64,000 bases of DNA from CAWCWN01 sp963799245 (GTDB lineage Bacteria; Chloroflexota; Ktedonobacteria; Ktedonobacterales; Ktedonobacteraceae), in assembly GCA_963799245.1 (NCBI GenBank), contig CAWCWN010000003.1:248001-312000 (forward strand), given 5' to 3'. The notes below the pieces were generated by a model that saw only the letters and a list, made by a program, of their open reading frames with translations, ran no database searches and was not told the origin of the DNA. Positions 18,347-27,537 of the stretch are shown one piece after another. Made by a program: the position numbers and the translations under genes. Numbering within the stretch: position 1 is the stretch's first letter; every line of letters begins with the position of its first letter.

Positions 18347-21300
18347 TTAGACATGCATGATTTCTCCGCTTGCATGGAGTGTCCATGCAGCGTTCGATAG
18401 TTCTGGCGCGCTCGCGGAACGACTATAGACGTGGAAGGAGATGGATTGCCGGGCATCCGCTGAGAGGACGACTTGCACTTTTTGAGCACCCTGCTCTGGT
18501 AAAAGCAGCATTTTCTTGAGTTCTAGTTGCTTCAGAACGTGAGGTCCCTGCCCGAATGCTTCGGCCGCAGCAGATTGGACCATCTCAATGTAAATGGAGA
18601 TGGGTAATACCATAACGCCATGGACGCGGTGATCATTCAGATACGGCAGGCGCTGCTTATCCAGCAGCGTTTCCCAGGCATGGACACCTGCCGGGTGTGC
18701 CAGTTGCGTGTGAGAGTCCAGCAGGGGATGGCGATCTTTAGCGCGATCAACCTGGGGAGAGACTGGCCGCGAGATGGAAATGCTTTCTTTTCCGGCGGCC
18801 TCAATCCAGTAGCGTCCACGTTCAAATGGATATGTCGGCAGGCCTATGCACTGGCGCGCATACTCTGCATCAAATCCCCGCCAGTTCAGATCCAGGCCTT
18901 TTACATAGAGCGCGCCCATGGACTGTAAGATGACGCTCCAGTCGTCTCGCTCTCGCTGCAGGGAAGGCAGCCAGGTTCCCGTATTCTCCGGCAGGCAGTG
19001 CTTGCCCTGGCTCAATAAAGTGGAGGTGGGTCCCAGCTCCAGAAAGAGATCATACCCCTGCTCAGCAATAGTATGGATGCCCGCCGCAAACTGTACAGTC
19101 TCACGGGTCTGCTGGCGCCAGTACGTGGCTTCAAGCCTCTCGCCGGGAAGCAGCAATTTACCCGTCAGGTTAGCGACAAGCGGAATACGCAGCCGCTCAG
19201 AGCCCCCCGCGCCAGCAATTTCCTCAAAATCGGCGAGCATAGGTTCCATCAAGGGCGAGTGAAAGGCATGCGAGACAGCCAGTGGGTAAGTCATTATCCC
19301 CTCAGCCTCAAGCTGGCGCTGCACCACCTGGACCGCCTCCCGTTCACCGGAGATCACCGTGTTCCTGGGTCCATTGATCGCCGCAATGGTCACTACACCC
19401 GGATACTGTGCCAGCGCGACCTCAACCCGCGCCGGCTCGGCGAAGATAGCGACCATGGCTCCGCGGCGTGACAATTCCTGCATCAGCCGGCCGCGTTCTG
19501 CTATCAGTTTGAGCCCGTCCTGCAGACTAAACGCACCAGCTACACATGCGGCCACGTATTCACCCACGCTGTGCCCCATAACCAGGTCAGGCTCTATACC
19601 CCATGAGCGCCATAATTCGGCCAACGCATACTCCAGGGCAAATAGAGCGGGCTGGGTGTACGCCGTCTCATGCAGCGGAGAATGAATTCCCGGATCCGGA
19701 TACAATACCGAGAGGAGCGGCTGACCTAAATAGGGGCGTAGAAGGTTGTCACAGTTTGCGAGGGCTCTGCGGAACGTGGGCTGCGTATCGTAGAGCAACC
19801 TGCCCATACCGAAATACTGCGACCCCTGCCCTGTAAAGAGAAACGCAATCTTAGGTCGCTCCCCGCGCACTGCTCTACCACTCTGTACCTGCTGGGGAGT
19901 ATGCCCCTGCGCCAGTGTTTCCAGATGTCCTCGCAGCTGAGTTGCAGAGGTCACCGTTAACGCGGCACGCTGGTTGAAATGAGTGCGTCCGGTGTTGGAG
20001 GTAAAACAGATGTCCGCCAGCGAGGCCTCCGGGTGGGCCGCCGTAAATGCCGCATAACGTCCTGCCAGCTCCTTTAGAGCTGTTTCGCTCTGCGCTGAAA
20101 GCGCCAGGATATGCGCTGGACGTTCGAAATCGCTGCTGGCAAGGCCGCCCGCTGCTGCCCCCTCGACAATAACATGAACATTGGTCCCCCCGAAGCCAAA
20201 GGCGCTGACTCCTGCAAGGTGCTGCTTGTCGTCAGGCCATGGCCTGCGCGCGCTGGGAATCTCAAAAGTTGTTCCGGCCAGCGAGATGTGCCGGTTGAGT
20301 GTTTTCAGGTTGAGGTGGGGAGGAATCTCATTATGCTGCAGACTGAGTACGACCTTGAGCAGCCCCGCTATGCCTGCCGCTGCCTCCAGGTGGCCGATAT
20401 TTGTCTTGACCGATCCAATGGCACACGTTTGCTCAGGCGCGCGCGCCTGCATCACAACCGCTTTGAGCGACTCAAATTCGATCGGGTCTCCAAGTGGAGT
20501 GCTGGAGCCATGCATCTCAACATAACTCAGCTGATCCGGCCTCACCCGGGCATTGTGCAGGGCATGGCGAATAACCGCCTCCTGGGCGGGGCCATTCGGC
20601 GCCGTAAGCCCGTTGCTGCGCCCATCCTGGTTGACCGCCGATCCCCTTATGAGCGCCAGGATGGGATCTCCATCGCGCCGCGCTTGCGCGAGAGGCTTCA
20701 GGATGACGACGCCGCAGCCTTCAGCACGCACGTAACCATCCGCTTCATCATCAAAGGTCCTGCAGCGCCCATAGGCAGACATCATCTGGGCCTGGGAGAA
20801 GGCGATGGAAAGTTCAGGCGACAGGATCACGTTTACTCCGCCTGCCAGCGCCATTTTGCACTCACCACTGCGCAGACTCTGACAGGCCAGGTGCACCGCC
20901 ACCAGCGAAGATGAGCAGGCTGTGTCGATTGCAATACTGGGCCCGCGTAGATCGAAGAAGTAGGATAGGCGGTTAGCGGCGATACTATGCGCATTCCCTG
21001 TCCCGATATAGGCATCGATGAGTTGCTGATCGTCTCGCCGCAGCTGGGCATAGTCATTGCTGCTGATGCCGATAAAGACTCCCGTCGGACTGCCAGCAAC
21101 CTTATCCATTGCCAACCCGCCATGTTCGAAGGCCTCCCACGCCACTTCGAGCAGGATCCGCTGCTGGGGATCCATGTGAGCCGCCTCACGCGGAGAGATA
21201 TTGAACAGAGAAGCTGCAAATTGATCTACCCCCGGCAGAAATCCACCCCAGCGCGTGTGCATTTTACCTGGCGTTGCTCGCCTGGGATCGTAGAACGCTT

Positions 21301-23551
21301 GCAGGTCCCAGCGCTCTGCCGGCACCTCCGTAATGGCGTCTCTGCCGTCGCGCAGCAGTTGCCAGAAGCTCTCGGGGTCAGGCGCCCCGGGAAAACGGCA
21401 GCCAATACCTACAATCGCAATAGCCTCCGCTTGCGCCTGACGATAGCCGTCCTCGCCCATGTCCGCCCGGTTTGTAGCGCCTTCTCCCGCCAGGTACCCG
21501 GCGAGCGCATCAATAGTGGGATAGTCATAGGCTAACGTCGGTGAGATCTCCCGTCCCAGCCAGTCCTCTAGATCTGCTGACAGGCTGACTGCTGTGATCG
21601 AATCCATGCCGTAGTGCGCCAGGGGCGTGCGCATATCTACGGCGCGCTGATTGACTTTGAGCCGCTTGGCAACCTGCGCAAGCAGCCATGCCTGTATCGC
21701 GTCTTTTGTCCGTAATACTGGCATCGGCTCCCACGGGCCGCCGACCTGCTCAGTTCCAGGCTCTTCTGCCAGGTTAGATAAAGGTGATAGCTCCGCTTCG
21801 TCGAGGCTCCAGGCATAGACAACATTCAGGCTCTGGCTAACAAAACCTTCTCTGCATGCGCGCCGCTGGACTTTGCCACTGGAGGTCTTTAATATGCTGC
21901 TCGGCTTAATCAGTGCCACGGCGTAGAGCTGTAACTCATGCTGCTCGGCGATAGCCTGGCGCATACTGGCGACGATCTCGTTCATATTGCCGCGTATGCC
22001 CTGGCGCTCTATTTCGTAGACGATCACGAGGCGTTCTTCACCCTCTACCTCTAGCGAGAAAGCCGCGCCAGATCCTGAGCGCAAGGCTGGATGACTCAGC
22101 TCCGCCGTCCGTTCGATATCCTGTGGATAGTGGTTGCTGCCACGAATAATGATCAGGTCCTTGAGGCGGCCCGTGATGTACAGCTCGCCGCAGTGGATAA
22201 AACCAAGATCCCCCGTGCGCAGAAACGGGCCTTCATCATCTCCTCCTGCCCCTGCCGGGTGCGCCTGAAAGGTATATTCCGTCTCTTCACCGCGCCGCCA
22301 GTAACCCTGCGCGATGCTGGGTCCAGTTACCCAGATCTCACCTACCTCGCCTGGCGAACAGCGTTGCAGAGAATCTGCGTCTACGATTGCAAGCTGCTGT
22401 TCCTGCAAGGGAGGGCCAAGGCTCACCAGTTTCAGAACGTCCTCCCCCTCCCTGGAGACTTCAGTAGCCCTGTTCTGGGCGAGGGCACGGGCATCGAAAG
22501 TAGTGGTCGTGTGTTGCCGGCTGCCACACACGAAAAGCGTTGCCTCAGCCAGGCCATAGCAGGGCAGGAAGGCTGCGCGCTGAAAACCACATGGCGCAAA
22601 GGCGTCCGCAAAGCGTTCAAGGGTCTCTGCGCGCACCGGCTCGGCTCCATTGGCCGCGGCAATCCAGCTGCTGAGATCCAGCGTTGCTTTTTGCGCCGCT
22701 GTGATCTTGCGCACGCAGAGATCGTAGGCGAAGTTCGGCCCCGCACTGAGAGTAGCGCGCGTGCGCGAGATGGCCTGCAGCCAGCGAATGGGTCGCTGCA
22801 GAAATGCCGTCGGCGCTAAAATGGTGGACTCATAGCCGGAATAGAGTGGCTGCAGGATACCACCAATCAGGCCCAGGTCGTGGTAGAGCGGAAGCCAGGT
22901 CACTACATGTGAAGCTGCGGGCTGCTGGCATGTGCGAGCAATCAGGGCCGAGTTGTGCAGTAGATTGCCATGGCTCACCATGACTCCCCTGGGCATGCCT
23001 GTAGAACCAGAGGTGTACTGCAGGAATGCCAGCGTGGCGCTGTTGATGTCTGGTCGCAGCCATTGCTCTGCTCCAGCGCCAGGGATATCGCTCGTGACAA
23101 GCAGGCGTGCGTGCTTAAGCTCCGGAGATAGCGCCAGCAGTCCCTCCACTTTGGAGGCAAGCGATGAGGTCGTCAATATATGCGATACCTGCGCATCGTT
23201 TGCAATGGCACGGAACCTTTCCAGGTTCCGGTCCTGCCGCACAAAAGATGGGGGATAGACTGGAACCGCTATTAGCGCGGCATACAGGCAGCCAAAGAAG
23301 GCTGTGATAAAATCCAGACCCGAAGGATAGATCAGCAAAGCCCGCTCTCCGCTCTTACTATATTGCTGCAGCTGCGCCGCGATAGCGCGAGCGCCGGCAT
23401 CGAGTGTAGCAAAAGTCAGGTGATCTTTCTCAACCTCCCCATCGTTGAGAAATGTATAGCTTCGCTGCGTTGAATCATGGACTGCTCTCCTGCGCAGGAG
23501 ATCGACGAATGTTGAGTGCTCTAATGATAGAGCCGAAATACTTTGACTCAC
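18347..23551 (-). CDS. FAAL-ACP-KS-AT-DH(N half) polyketide synthase loading and extension protein
   Basis: 1734 residues; first gene of the assembly line. Fatty acyl-AMP ligase ~11-580 (YTSGSTGMPRGVMVSHGNL; NHYPQDIE) should activate a free fatty acid and load the ACP (~625-695, Ser651 in GMDSIT). KS ~708-1130 has Cys879 (DTACSSS), His in MHGSSTPLGDP (usual form EAHGTGT) and NIGHLEAAAG. AT ~1233-1530 has Ser1328 in GHSVG and HAFH at 1428-1431, the malonyl-CoA-type motif. After 1608 comes only the first hotdog of a dehydratase with HRVHGVMVLP (His1641), and the protein ends at HASGEIMHV, exactly where that half-domain ends. The start is GTG 23551 with no good ribosome-binding site, so the exact start is uncertain. 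Confidence 0.93.
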   Translation of the reverse strand: MSQSISALSLEHSTFVDLLRRRAVHDSTQRSYTFLNDGEVEKDHLTFATLDAGARAIAAQLQQYSKSGERALLIYPSGLDFITAFFGCLYAALIAVPVYPPSFVRQDRNLERFRAIANDAQVSHILTTSSLASKVEGLLALSPELKHARLLVTSDIPGAGAEQWLRPDINSATLAFLQYTSGSTGMPRGVMVSHGNLLHNSALIARTCQQPAASHVVTWLPLYHDLGLIGGILQPLYSGYESTILAPTAFLQRPIRWLQAISRTRATLSAGPNFAYDLCVRKITAAQKATLDLSSWIAAANGAEPVRAETLERFADAFAPCGFQRAAFLPCYGLAEATLFVCGSRQHTTTTFDARALAQNRATEVSREGEDVLKLVSLGPPLQEQQLAIVDADSLQRCSPGEVGEIWVTGPSIAQGYWRRGEETEYTFQAHPAGAGGDDEGPFLRTGDLGFIHCGELYITGRLKDLIIIRGSNHYPQDIERTAELSHPALRSGSGAAFSLEVEGEERLVIVYEIERQGIRGNMNEIVASMRQAIAEQHELQLYAVALIKPSSILKTSSGKVQRRACREGFVSQSLNVVYAWSLDEAELSPLSNLAEEPGTEQVGGPWEPMPVLRTKDAIQAWLLAQVAKRLKVNQRAVDMRTPLAHYGMDSITAVSLSADLEDWLGREISPTLAYDYPTIDALAGYLAGEGATNRADMGEDGYRQAQAEAIAIVGIGCRFPGAPDPESFWQLLRDGRDAITEVPAERWDLQAFYDPRRATPGKMHTRWGGFLPGVDQFAASLFNISPREAAHMDPQQRILLEVAWEAFEHGGLAMDKVAGSPTGVFIGISSNDYAQLRRDDQQLIDAYIGTGNAHSIAANRLSYFFDLRGPSIAIDTACSSSLVAVHLACQSLRSGECKMALAGGVNVILSPELSIAFSQAQMMSAYGRCRTFDDEADGYVRAEGCGVVILKPLAQARRDGDPILALIRGSAVNQDGRSNGLTAPNGPAQEAVIRHALHNARVRPDQLSYVEMHGSSTPLGDPIEFESLKAVVMQARAPEQTCAIGSVKTNIGHLEAAAGIAGLLKVVLSLQHNEIPPHLNLKTLNRHISLAGTTFEIPSARRPWPDDKQHLAGVSAFGFGGTNVHVIVEGAAAGGLASSDFERPAHILALSAQSETALKELAGRYAAFTAAHPEASLADICFTSNTGRTHFNQRAALTVTSATQLRGHLETLAQGHTPQQVQSGRAVRGERPKIAFLFTGQGSQYFGMGRLLYDTQPTFRRALANCDNLLRPYLGQPLLSVLYPDPGIHSPLHETAYTQPALFALEYALAELWRSWGIEPDLVMGHSVGEYVAACVAGAFSLQDGLKLIAERGRLMQELSRRGAMVAIFAEPARVEVALAQYPGVVTIAAINGPRNTVISGEREAVQVVQRQLEAEGIMTYPLAVSHAFHSPLMEPMLADFEEIAGAGGSERLRIPLVANLTGKLLLPGERLEATYWRQQTRETVQFAAGIHTIAEQGYDLFLELGPTSTLLSQGKHCLPENTGTWLPSLQRERDDWSVILQSMGALYVKGLDLNWRGFDAEYARQCIGLPTYPFERGRYWIEAAGKESISISRPVSPQVDRAKDRHPLLDSHTQLAHPAGVHAWETLLDKQRLPYLNDHRVHGVMVLPISIYIEMVQSAAAEAFGQGPHVLKQLELKKMLLLPEQGAQKVQVVLSADARQSISFHVYSRSASAPELSNAAWTLHASGEIMHV

Positions 23552-23684
23552 AGGCTAACCGATCAGCGTAAGAAAGACGCGCATAGCCCTGTTTCTAAAT
23601 AGACCAGGAAATTGAGTGAAATAAAGGATATTTTGATTACCTGCTTCAGTTGTACAATAAAATATGTTCTCTGTCAACAGTGGC

Positions 23685-25012
23685 TGTTTTTTGTGACTGT
23701 TCACAAAGTGGTAAAACTGGGGTAAACTAAGGGGAAGAAAAAAGGGAGGGAAAAAAGCCATGCGTTTGCACTTGCTGTTGTCAAAAGTGAACCCCAAAGA
23801 GATCTCCGAACCATCAGAATGTGGATATGCAGGGTGTGGAAGTAAGCGATTACACCTCCATCAGCCAGTGAAGAAAGCGCTCAGAGACACAAGACATCAG
23901 CAAGTTGAAGCGTATCGGTACCGCTGTCTCAAATGTGGGCGGACGTTTCGGGTGTATCCAAAGGGGGTGAGTCAGGCACACACCTCAGATCGGGTCAAGG
24001 GGCTGGCGGTGATGTTGTACCTGTTGGGACTCAGCTATGGAGCCGTCTCGTTAGCGTTGGAAAGTCTAGGAGTGCCACTCTCGAAAACGGAAGTCTACAA
24101 CACGGTGCAAGCCGCCGCCCGACGCATTCCGGGAATGAAACGGGAGCAGGTCTTTGGCGCTGTGAAAACCAAAGCGGTGGGAGGAGATCTGACCAGCGTG
24201 AAGTGTGCAGGCCAGTGGTTGCACCTGGGACTCTCAGTCGATGCGATTGCTGGGCTGGTCTTGACCATCGATGAGCTGAAGGCGGAAGATACCAAGGCCC
24301 TCAAAGAGTGGATGGAGCCCATTGCCACGAGTGTGGGAGCACAGGTCCTGGTCAGCGATGATGCCGATGGCTTCAAAACGGTGGCCGATGAGCTGGGACT
24401 GGTGCACCAAGTCTGTAAAAGCCATGTCAAGCGCAATACCGAGGAGCTCATTGAGGAGTGGCGTCCGCAGGTCGCCCAAGATGCGGATGGCTCCCTCTTG
24501 GCCTGCGGAGTCACCCCTGCCCAAGCAGAGGCCAATCTCTTGCGGCTCGGCCAACTCATCGTGAGCCGCCAGCCCAAAGAGGTCACCGAGCTGGAACAGA
24601 TGCACCGGCGCTATTTGCAAGCCGCCCCTCCATCTAAAGGAGGACGAGCGTCACTGGCCTATCGCTTACGTCTCTTGTTTCTGGACCGGTGGAACCTCTG
24701 GAACCGCCTCACGCGCTATCGCACATGGAATGAGAGTCATGAGGACCAGGAGCACTTCGATGGCACCAATAATGCCTGCGAACGGGCGATTGGGTGGTGG
24801 ATCAAAGAACGCTATCGTACGATGCGTGGCTATAAAGTTCCTGCCAACGCTCTGCGTGTCAGTCGTCTGCTGGCTTGGTGTGGCAACTTCCTTACCACGG
24901 GCGGAGCCAACCTGGCAAGCCTGATCGAATAGCTCCACTGCTCGCAAGGGATGGCTACTTCTTTTCCCTTCTCTTCCCTCTTCTACCAATCTTTGAACAG
25001 TCACTGTTTTTT
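23685..25012. mobile_element. Insertion sequence with 8-bp target duplication, upstream of the PKS operon
   Basis: The element spans 23693-25004. Its ends are imperfect inverted repeats: the left begins GTGACTGTTCACAAAGTGGT and the right, read inwards, begins GTGACTGTTCAAAGATTGGT. Both ends abut TGTTTTTT (23685-23692 and 25005-25012), a perfect 8-bp target duplication, which implies fairly recent insertion. It contains one intact transposase gene. It sits 141 bases upstream of the assembly-line operon, between that operon and the histidine phosphatase gene on the same strand. Confidence 0.88.
23760..24932 (+). CDS. Transposase with N-terminal zinc ribbon, family uncertain
   Basis: 390 residues. 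The N-terminus has a CxxxxC...CxxC zinc-ribbon pattern (CGYAGC near 21; YRCLKCGRTFRVYPKG near 58-72). A DDE-type catalytic core is suggested by GGDLTSVKCAGQWLHLGLSV, VSDDADGF, and a C-terminal DGTNNACERAIGWWIKERYR, where the Glu is a plausible third acidic residue. The 8-bp target duplication fits ISL3, IS66 or several unclassified families; the protein does not look like a standard ISL3 transposase such as the one at 31066. The reading frame is intact, so the element may be active. Confidence 0.8.
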   Translation: MRLHLLLSKVNPKEISEPSECGYAGCGSKRLHLHQPVKKALRDTRHQQVEAYRYRCLKCGRTFRVYPKGVSQAHTSDRVKGLAVMLYLLGLSYGAVSLALESLGVPLSKTEVYNTVQAAARRIPGMKREQVFGAVKTKAVGGDLTSVKCAGQWLHLGLSVDAIAGLVLTIDELKAEDTKALKEWMEPIATSVGAQVLVSDDADGFKTVADELGLVHQVCKSHVKRNTEELIEEWRPQVAQDADGSLLACGVTPAQAEANLLRLGQLIVSRQPKEVTELEQMHRRYLQAAPPSKGGRASLAYRLRLLFLDRWNLWNRLTRYRTWNESHEDQEHFDGTNNACERAIGWWIKERYRTMRGYKVPANALRVSRLLAWCGNFLTTGGANLASLIE

Positions 25013-25141
25013 CTGATTCTACAAAATCTAACAGCTCCCCGCGGGAATAGGTTCGGCTTTAGCCCACCTCTGTGCGAAATTCTTACCCGGCCTTGAGCGG
25101 GAATTCCAGAGACTTTTTGCACATTCGCGGGCCTGCCATTT

Positions 25142-25804
25142 TCATATAAGAGGGCCAGGCGGTTGCAACTCTTCTGCGACCGCGCTGACATTGATGTCTA
25201 GGGAGCGCAAATGAGCGGTCTCGTTCAAGCGCACAACGGTCGCCCGATCGCCACTCAACTGCAGCTCGCTGATCGAGGCATTATCATGGCGAAACTGCCA
25301 GCGCCGATTGAGCTCGAGAGCCAGTATGTGACAGAGCAATACGCCGATCAGGCCGCCATGCGTCACCCACAAGACGCTGGCTCCTGCGTGGCTGGTCTGG
25401 CAGTCGCGCAGCGCGCACACAATGCGGTCGCGCAGCTGAGCAACGGTCTCCCCGCCCGGGGGGGCATATGCGGTAGGGTTGGCCTGCCACAGGGCCAGCA
25501 GAGGAGCGTCTCTCTGCCGCACCTCTGCAGAGGTATATCCCTCCCACTCGCCCAGCGCGAGCTCGCGTAAGTTGGGGTCCTCACGCACAAGAAGTGCATG
25601 ATGCCTCGCGATGTGCTCAGCAGTTTCGCGCGTGCGTAGTAGGTCAGAGGTGGCAATGACATCAAGGGATTCCGACGCCAGGGATTGCCCCAGCGCGGCG
25701 GCCTGTCGTCTGCCGAGAGGACTGAGCGGGATATCGGACTGGCCTGCTAAGCGCCTCTGCGCATTATACATAGTTTCGCCGTGACGTACAAGGATGAGGC
25801 GCAT
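25142..25804 (-). CDS. Histidine phosphatase (phosphoglycerate mutase-like), candidate mannosyl-phosphoglycerate phosphatase
   Basis: 220 residues with the RHGE signature (LILVRHGETMYN, catalytic His ~8), LRTRETAEHIA, LALGEWEG and VTHGGLIG (second His ~150), all standard for two-histidine phosphatases. It lies 74 bases downstream of mpgS on the same strand. Established knowledge: mycobacterial GpgP, which removes phosphate from glucosyl- and mannosyl-3-phosphoglycerate, belongs to this superfamily, while the common MpgP is a HAD enzyme. The neighbourhood therefore suggests that this protein finishes mannosylglycerate synthesis. Alpha-ribazole phosphatase (CobC) is an alternative from sequence alone. 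Confidence 0.8.
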   Translation of the reverse strand: MRLILVRHGETMYNAQRRLAGQSDIPLSPLGRRQAAALGQSLASESLDVIATSDLLRTRETAEHIARHHALLVREDPNLRELALGEWEGYTSAEVRQRDAPLLALWQANPTAYAPPGGETVAQLRDRIVCALRDCQTSHAGASVLWVTHGGLIGVLLCHILALELNRRWQFRHDNASISELQLSGDRATVVRLNETAHLRSLDINVSAVAEELQPPGPLI

Positions 25805-25878
25805 TATACCTCTTCCTCCCTCCTAAATATCCATAGTCGTTTTGTTATTACCTATCATCTGAACGCAGGGAAATAATA

Positions 25879-27003
25879 TTACTCGACAAGCAGCACAGCA
25901 TCCTCAAACAACGCAAAGCTCTCCATCAGCCCTGCAATCCGTTGCAAAGGCAGCGTCCGCAGCGGTGGGTACAGCTCGGGGGAGACGCGCTCAAGCCACA
26001 GTTCGGCATACACCTTCTGCAGTTCGCGCTTCACATTGTCAGGCAGGGCCGCCTCAAAGTGAAAAAAGCTACCCAGGCTCTGCTCGATCATCTTCTTGAC
26101 GTGCTCATCGTCTTTTTTCTCATGAAAGTGAGGGCTTTGGGATTGGTATTGCTGCAATATACTGCCTTTGCCTTCAGTCACATTGTAGAACAGGTCGAGC
26201 AGCTGAAGGGTTTCGACGGAGAAGCCGGCAGAAAAGCGCAGTGAGAGGGCGGTCTTGATCGTCATCCCCTGCTCACCTGCATTAGATGAACTGATCGCGT
26301 GGTCGCGTATGCCGAACCACCCCTCCAGGAGCGCATCAAACAGAGGCGAAACGACCGTGGTGCAGCGGCCCTTAATCCTCACCCCCCAGTTACTGCCTCC
26401 CAGTTCAGGTTTGGATGACCAGCAAATCCGCACATTATGTAAACTCTGAGCCGGCTGATTGCCCGCCCGTCCCTGGACAAAAAGGGTATCATAGTCGCGC
26501 GAAGGGCCGGGTAGGGATGTCGAGAGGAAGAGCCTGCTCATGGCCAGGGTGTATTCGAGAAGGGCGCTGGGCACAAAGTTATCTGCATCGTAAAAGATGA
26601 CCCAGCGGGGATAACCCAGTTGATAGGCGCAAAGGGCTCCGATATACATGCCCTCGCCTTTGCCATCACGCACCCTACCATCCGTACCCAGGATATGTGA
26701 GACACCATATGTCTCGAACAGGCGAGCGATGCCCTCGTCCTTCTGGTGTACCAAATAGATCCTCTTATGACGTACCAGTCTTGCCCTCAGCACGCTCGCA
26801 AGCTCGTCTCTCTCCTTTTCCTGGCAGTTTGTTACGATGATAATCGGGCTATCGACAGGAAGATACCAGAGCACGGAGAGGAGTATTTCGCTTCCCTCAT
26901 TTTTATGCGAAATCACAAAGGCGGTACGTGACAAAAAGTAGTGCAGTTTTTCGAGTTCGCCAGTCTCCAGGATATGCGAAAACTGTACGGTGTGAATGTT
27001 CAC
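25879..27003 (-). CDS. mpgS: Mannosyl-3-phosphoglycerate synthase (GT55)
   Basis: 374 residues. It matches the archaeal/thermophile enzyme that transfers mannose from GDP-mannose to 3-phosphoglycerate, the first step to the compatible solute mannosylglycerate. Visible family features: FVISHKNEGSEILLSVL (~30-46), IYLVHQKDEGIARLF (~83-97), GKGEGMYIGAL (~113-123), the metal-binding YDADNFVPSALLEY (~138-151), SSNAGEQGMTIK (~243-254) and SPHFHEKKDDEHVKKMIEQS (~294-313). The start is GTG 27003 with GGAG nine bases upstream. It heads a two-gene unit with the histidine phosphatase. Confidence 0.88.
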   Translation of the reverse strand: MNIHTVQFSHILETGELEKLHYFLSRTAFVISHKNEGSEILLSVLWYLPVDSPIIIVTNCQEKERDELASVLRARLVRHKRIYLVHQKDEGIARLFETYGVSHILGTDGRVRDGKGEGMYIGALCAYQLGYPRWVIFYDADNFVPSALLEYTLAMSRLFLSTSLPGPSRDYDTLFVQGRAGNQPAQSLHNVRICWSSKPELGGSNWGVRIKGRCTTVVSPLFDALLEGWFGIRDHAISSSNAGEQGMTIKTALSLRFSAGFSVETLQLLDLFYNVTEGKGSILQQYQSQSPHFHEKKDDEHVKKMIEQSLGSFFHFEAALPDNVKRELQKVYAELWLERVSPELYPPLRTLPLQRIAGLMESFALFEDAVLLVE

Positions 27004-27537
27004 GTTGCGCTACTCCACTTACAAAAAGTAGTAAAACGAGTGCAAACGTCACCCCGGTTCGTCATATGCAACGCCGGCCGGGCAAAGTGGTGGGTTCTCA
27101 CTTCCGCAACGGCGTCAATGCCTACGGGTTGCTTGCACATGACAAGAACAACCGAGCGATTAAGGTACAATTGCGAGCAGGGATAGACGATAGGGAAAAA
27201 AAGCAGCAGGAATACAGAGAAAACGTAACGACCACCGACAGAGTAAGGTCGAGCCACCATGCGCTTTGTAGCGCGTCCACGCAAGCCACCACCCTCAATC
27301 TGACCAGCCGTACCCTCGTTGGCACCTGTGGTATACTCTGGCTGAGTACTGATATAAGTATATCTAGCTGGCTAGCTTGATGTCAATAGTGGAGGAGGTC
27401 ATAGTACTTCCGTCTTCGTACGCCAATTGCGCTGAGAGCCGGCGTGCTCATGTATCCGGTGGCATGGATTTTTGACTGAAGGCCGCTCGTTCAGGTACAT
27501 GTTCTTCTCTATCATGCCCTGCTGGTAACGGAAACCG
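27004..27537. other. Intergenic region between mpgS and the MFS gene
   Basis: 534 bases between divergent genes. Short open frames exist on both strands but none has a ribosome-binding site or recognisable protein. GATATA-AG-TATATC near 27350 is a small inverted repeat in an AT-rich patch and is a plausible promoter location. Nothing else is supported. Confidence 0.4.

Noticed and set aside
27000..27284. 94-codon minus-strand frame in the mpgS-MFS gap
   Set aside because: It has one hydrophobic stretch but no ribosome-binding site or family pattern, and AT-rich intergenic DNA readily gives such frames.
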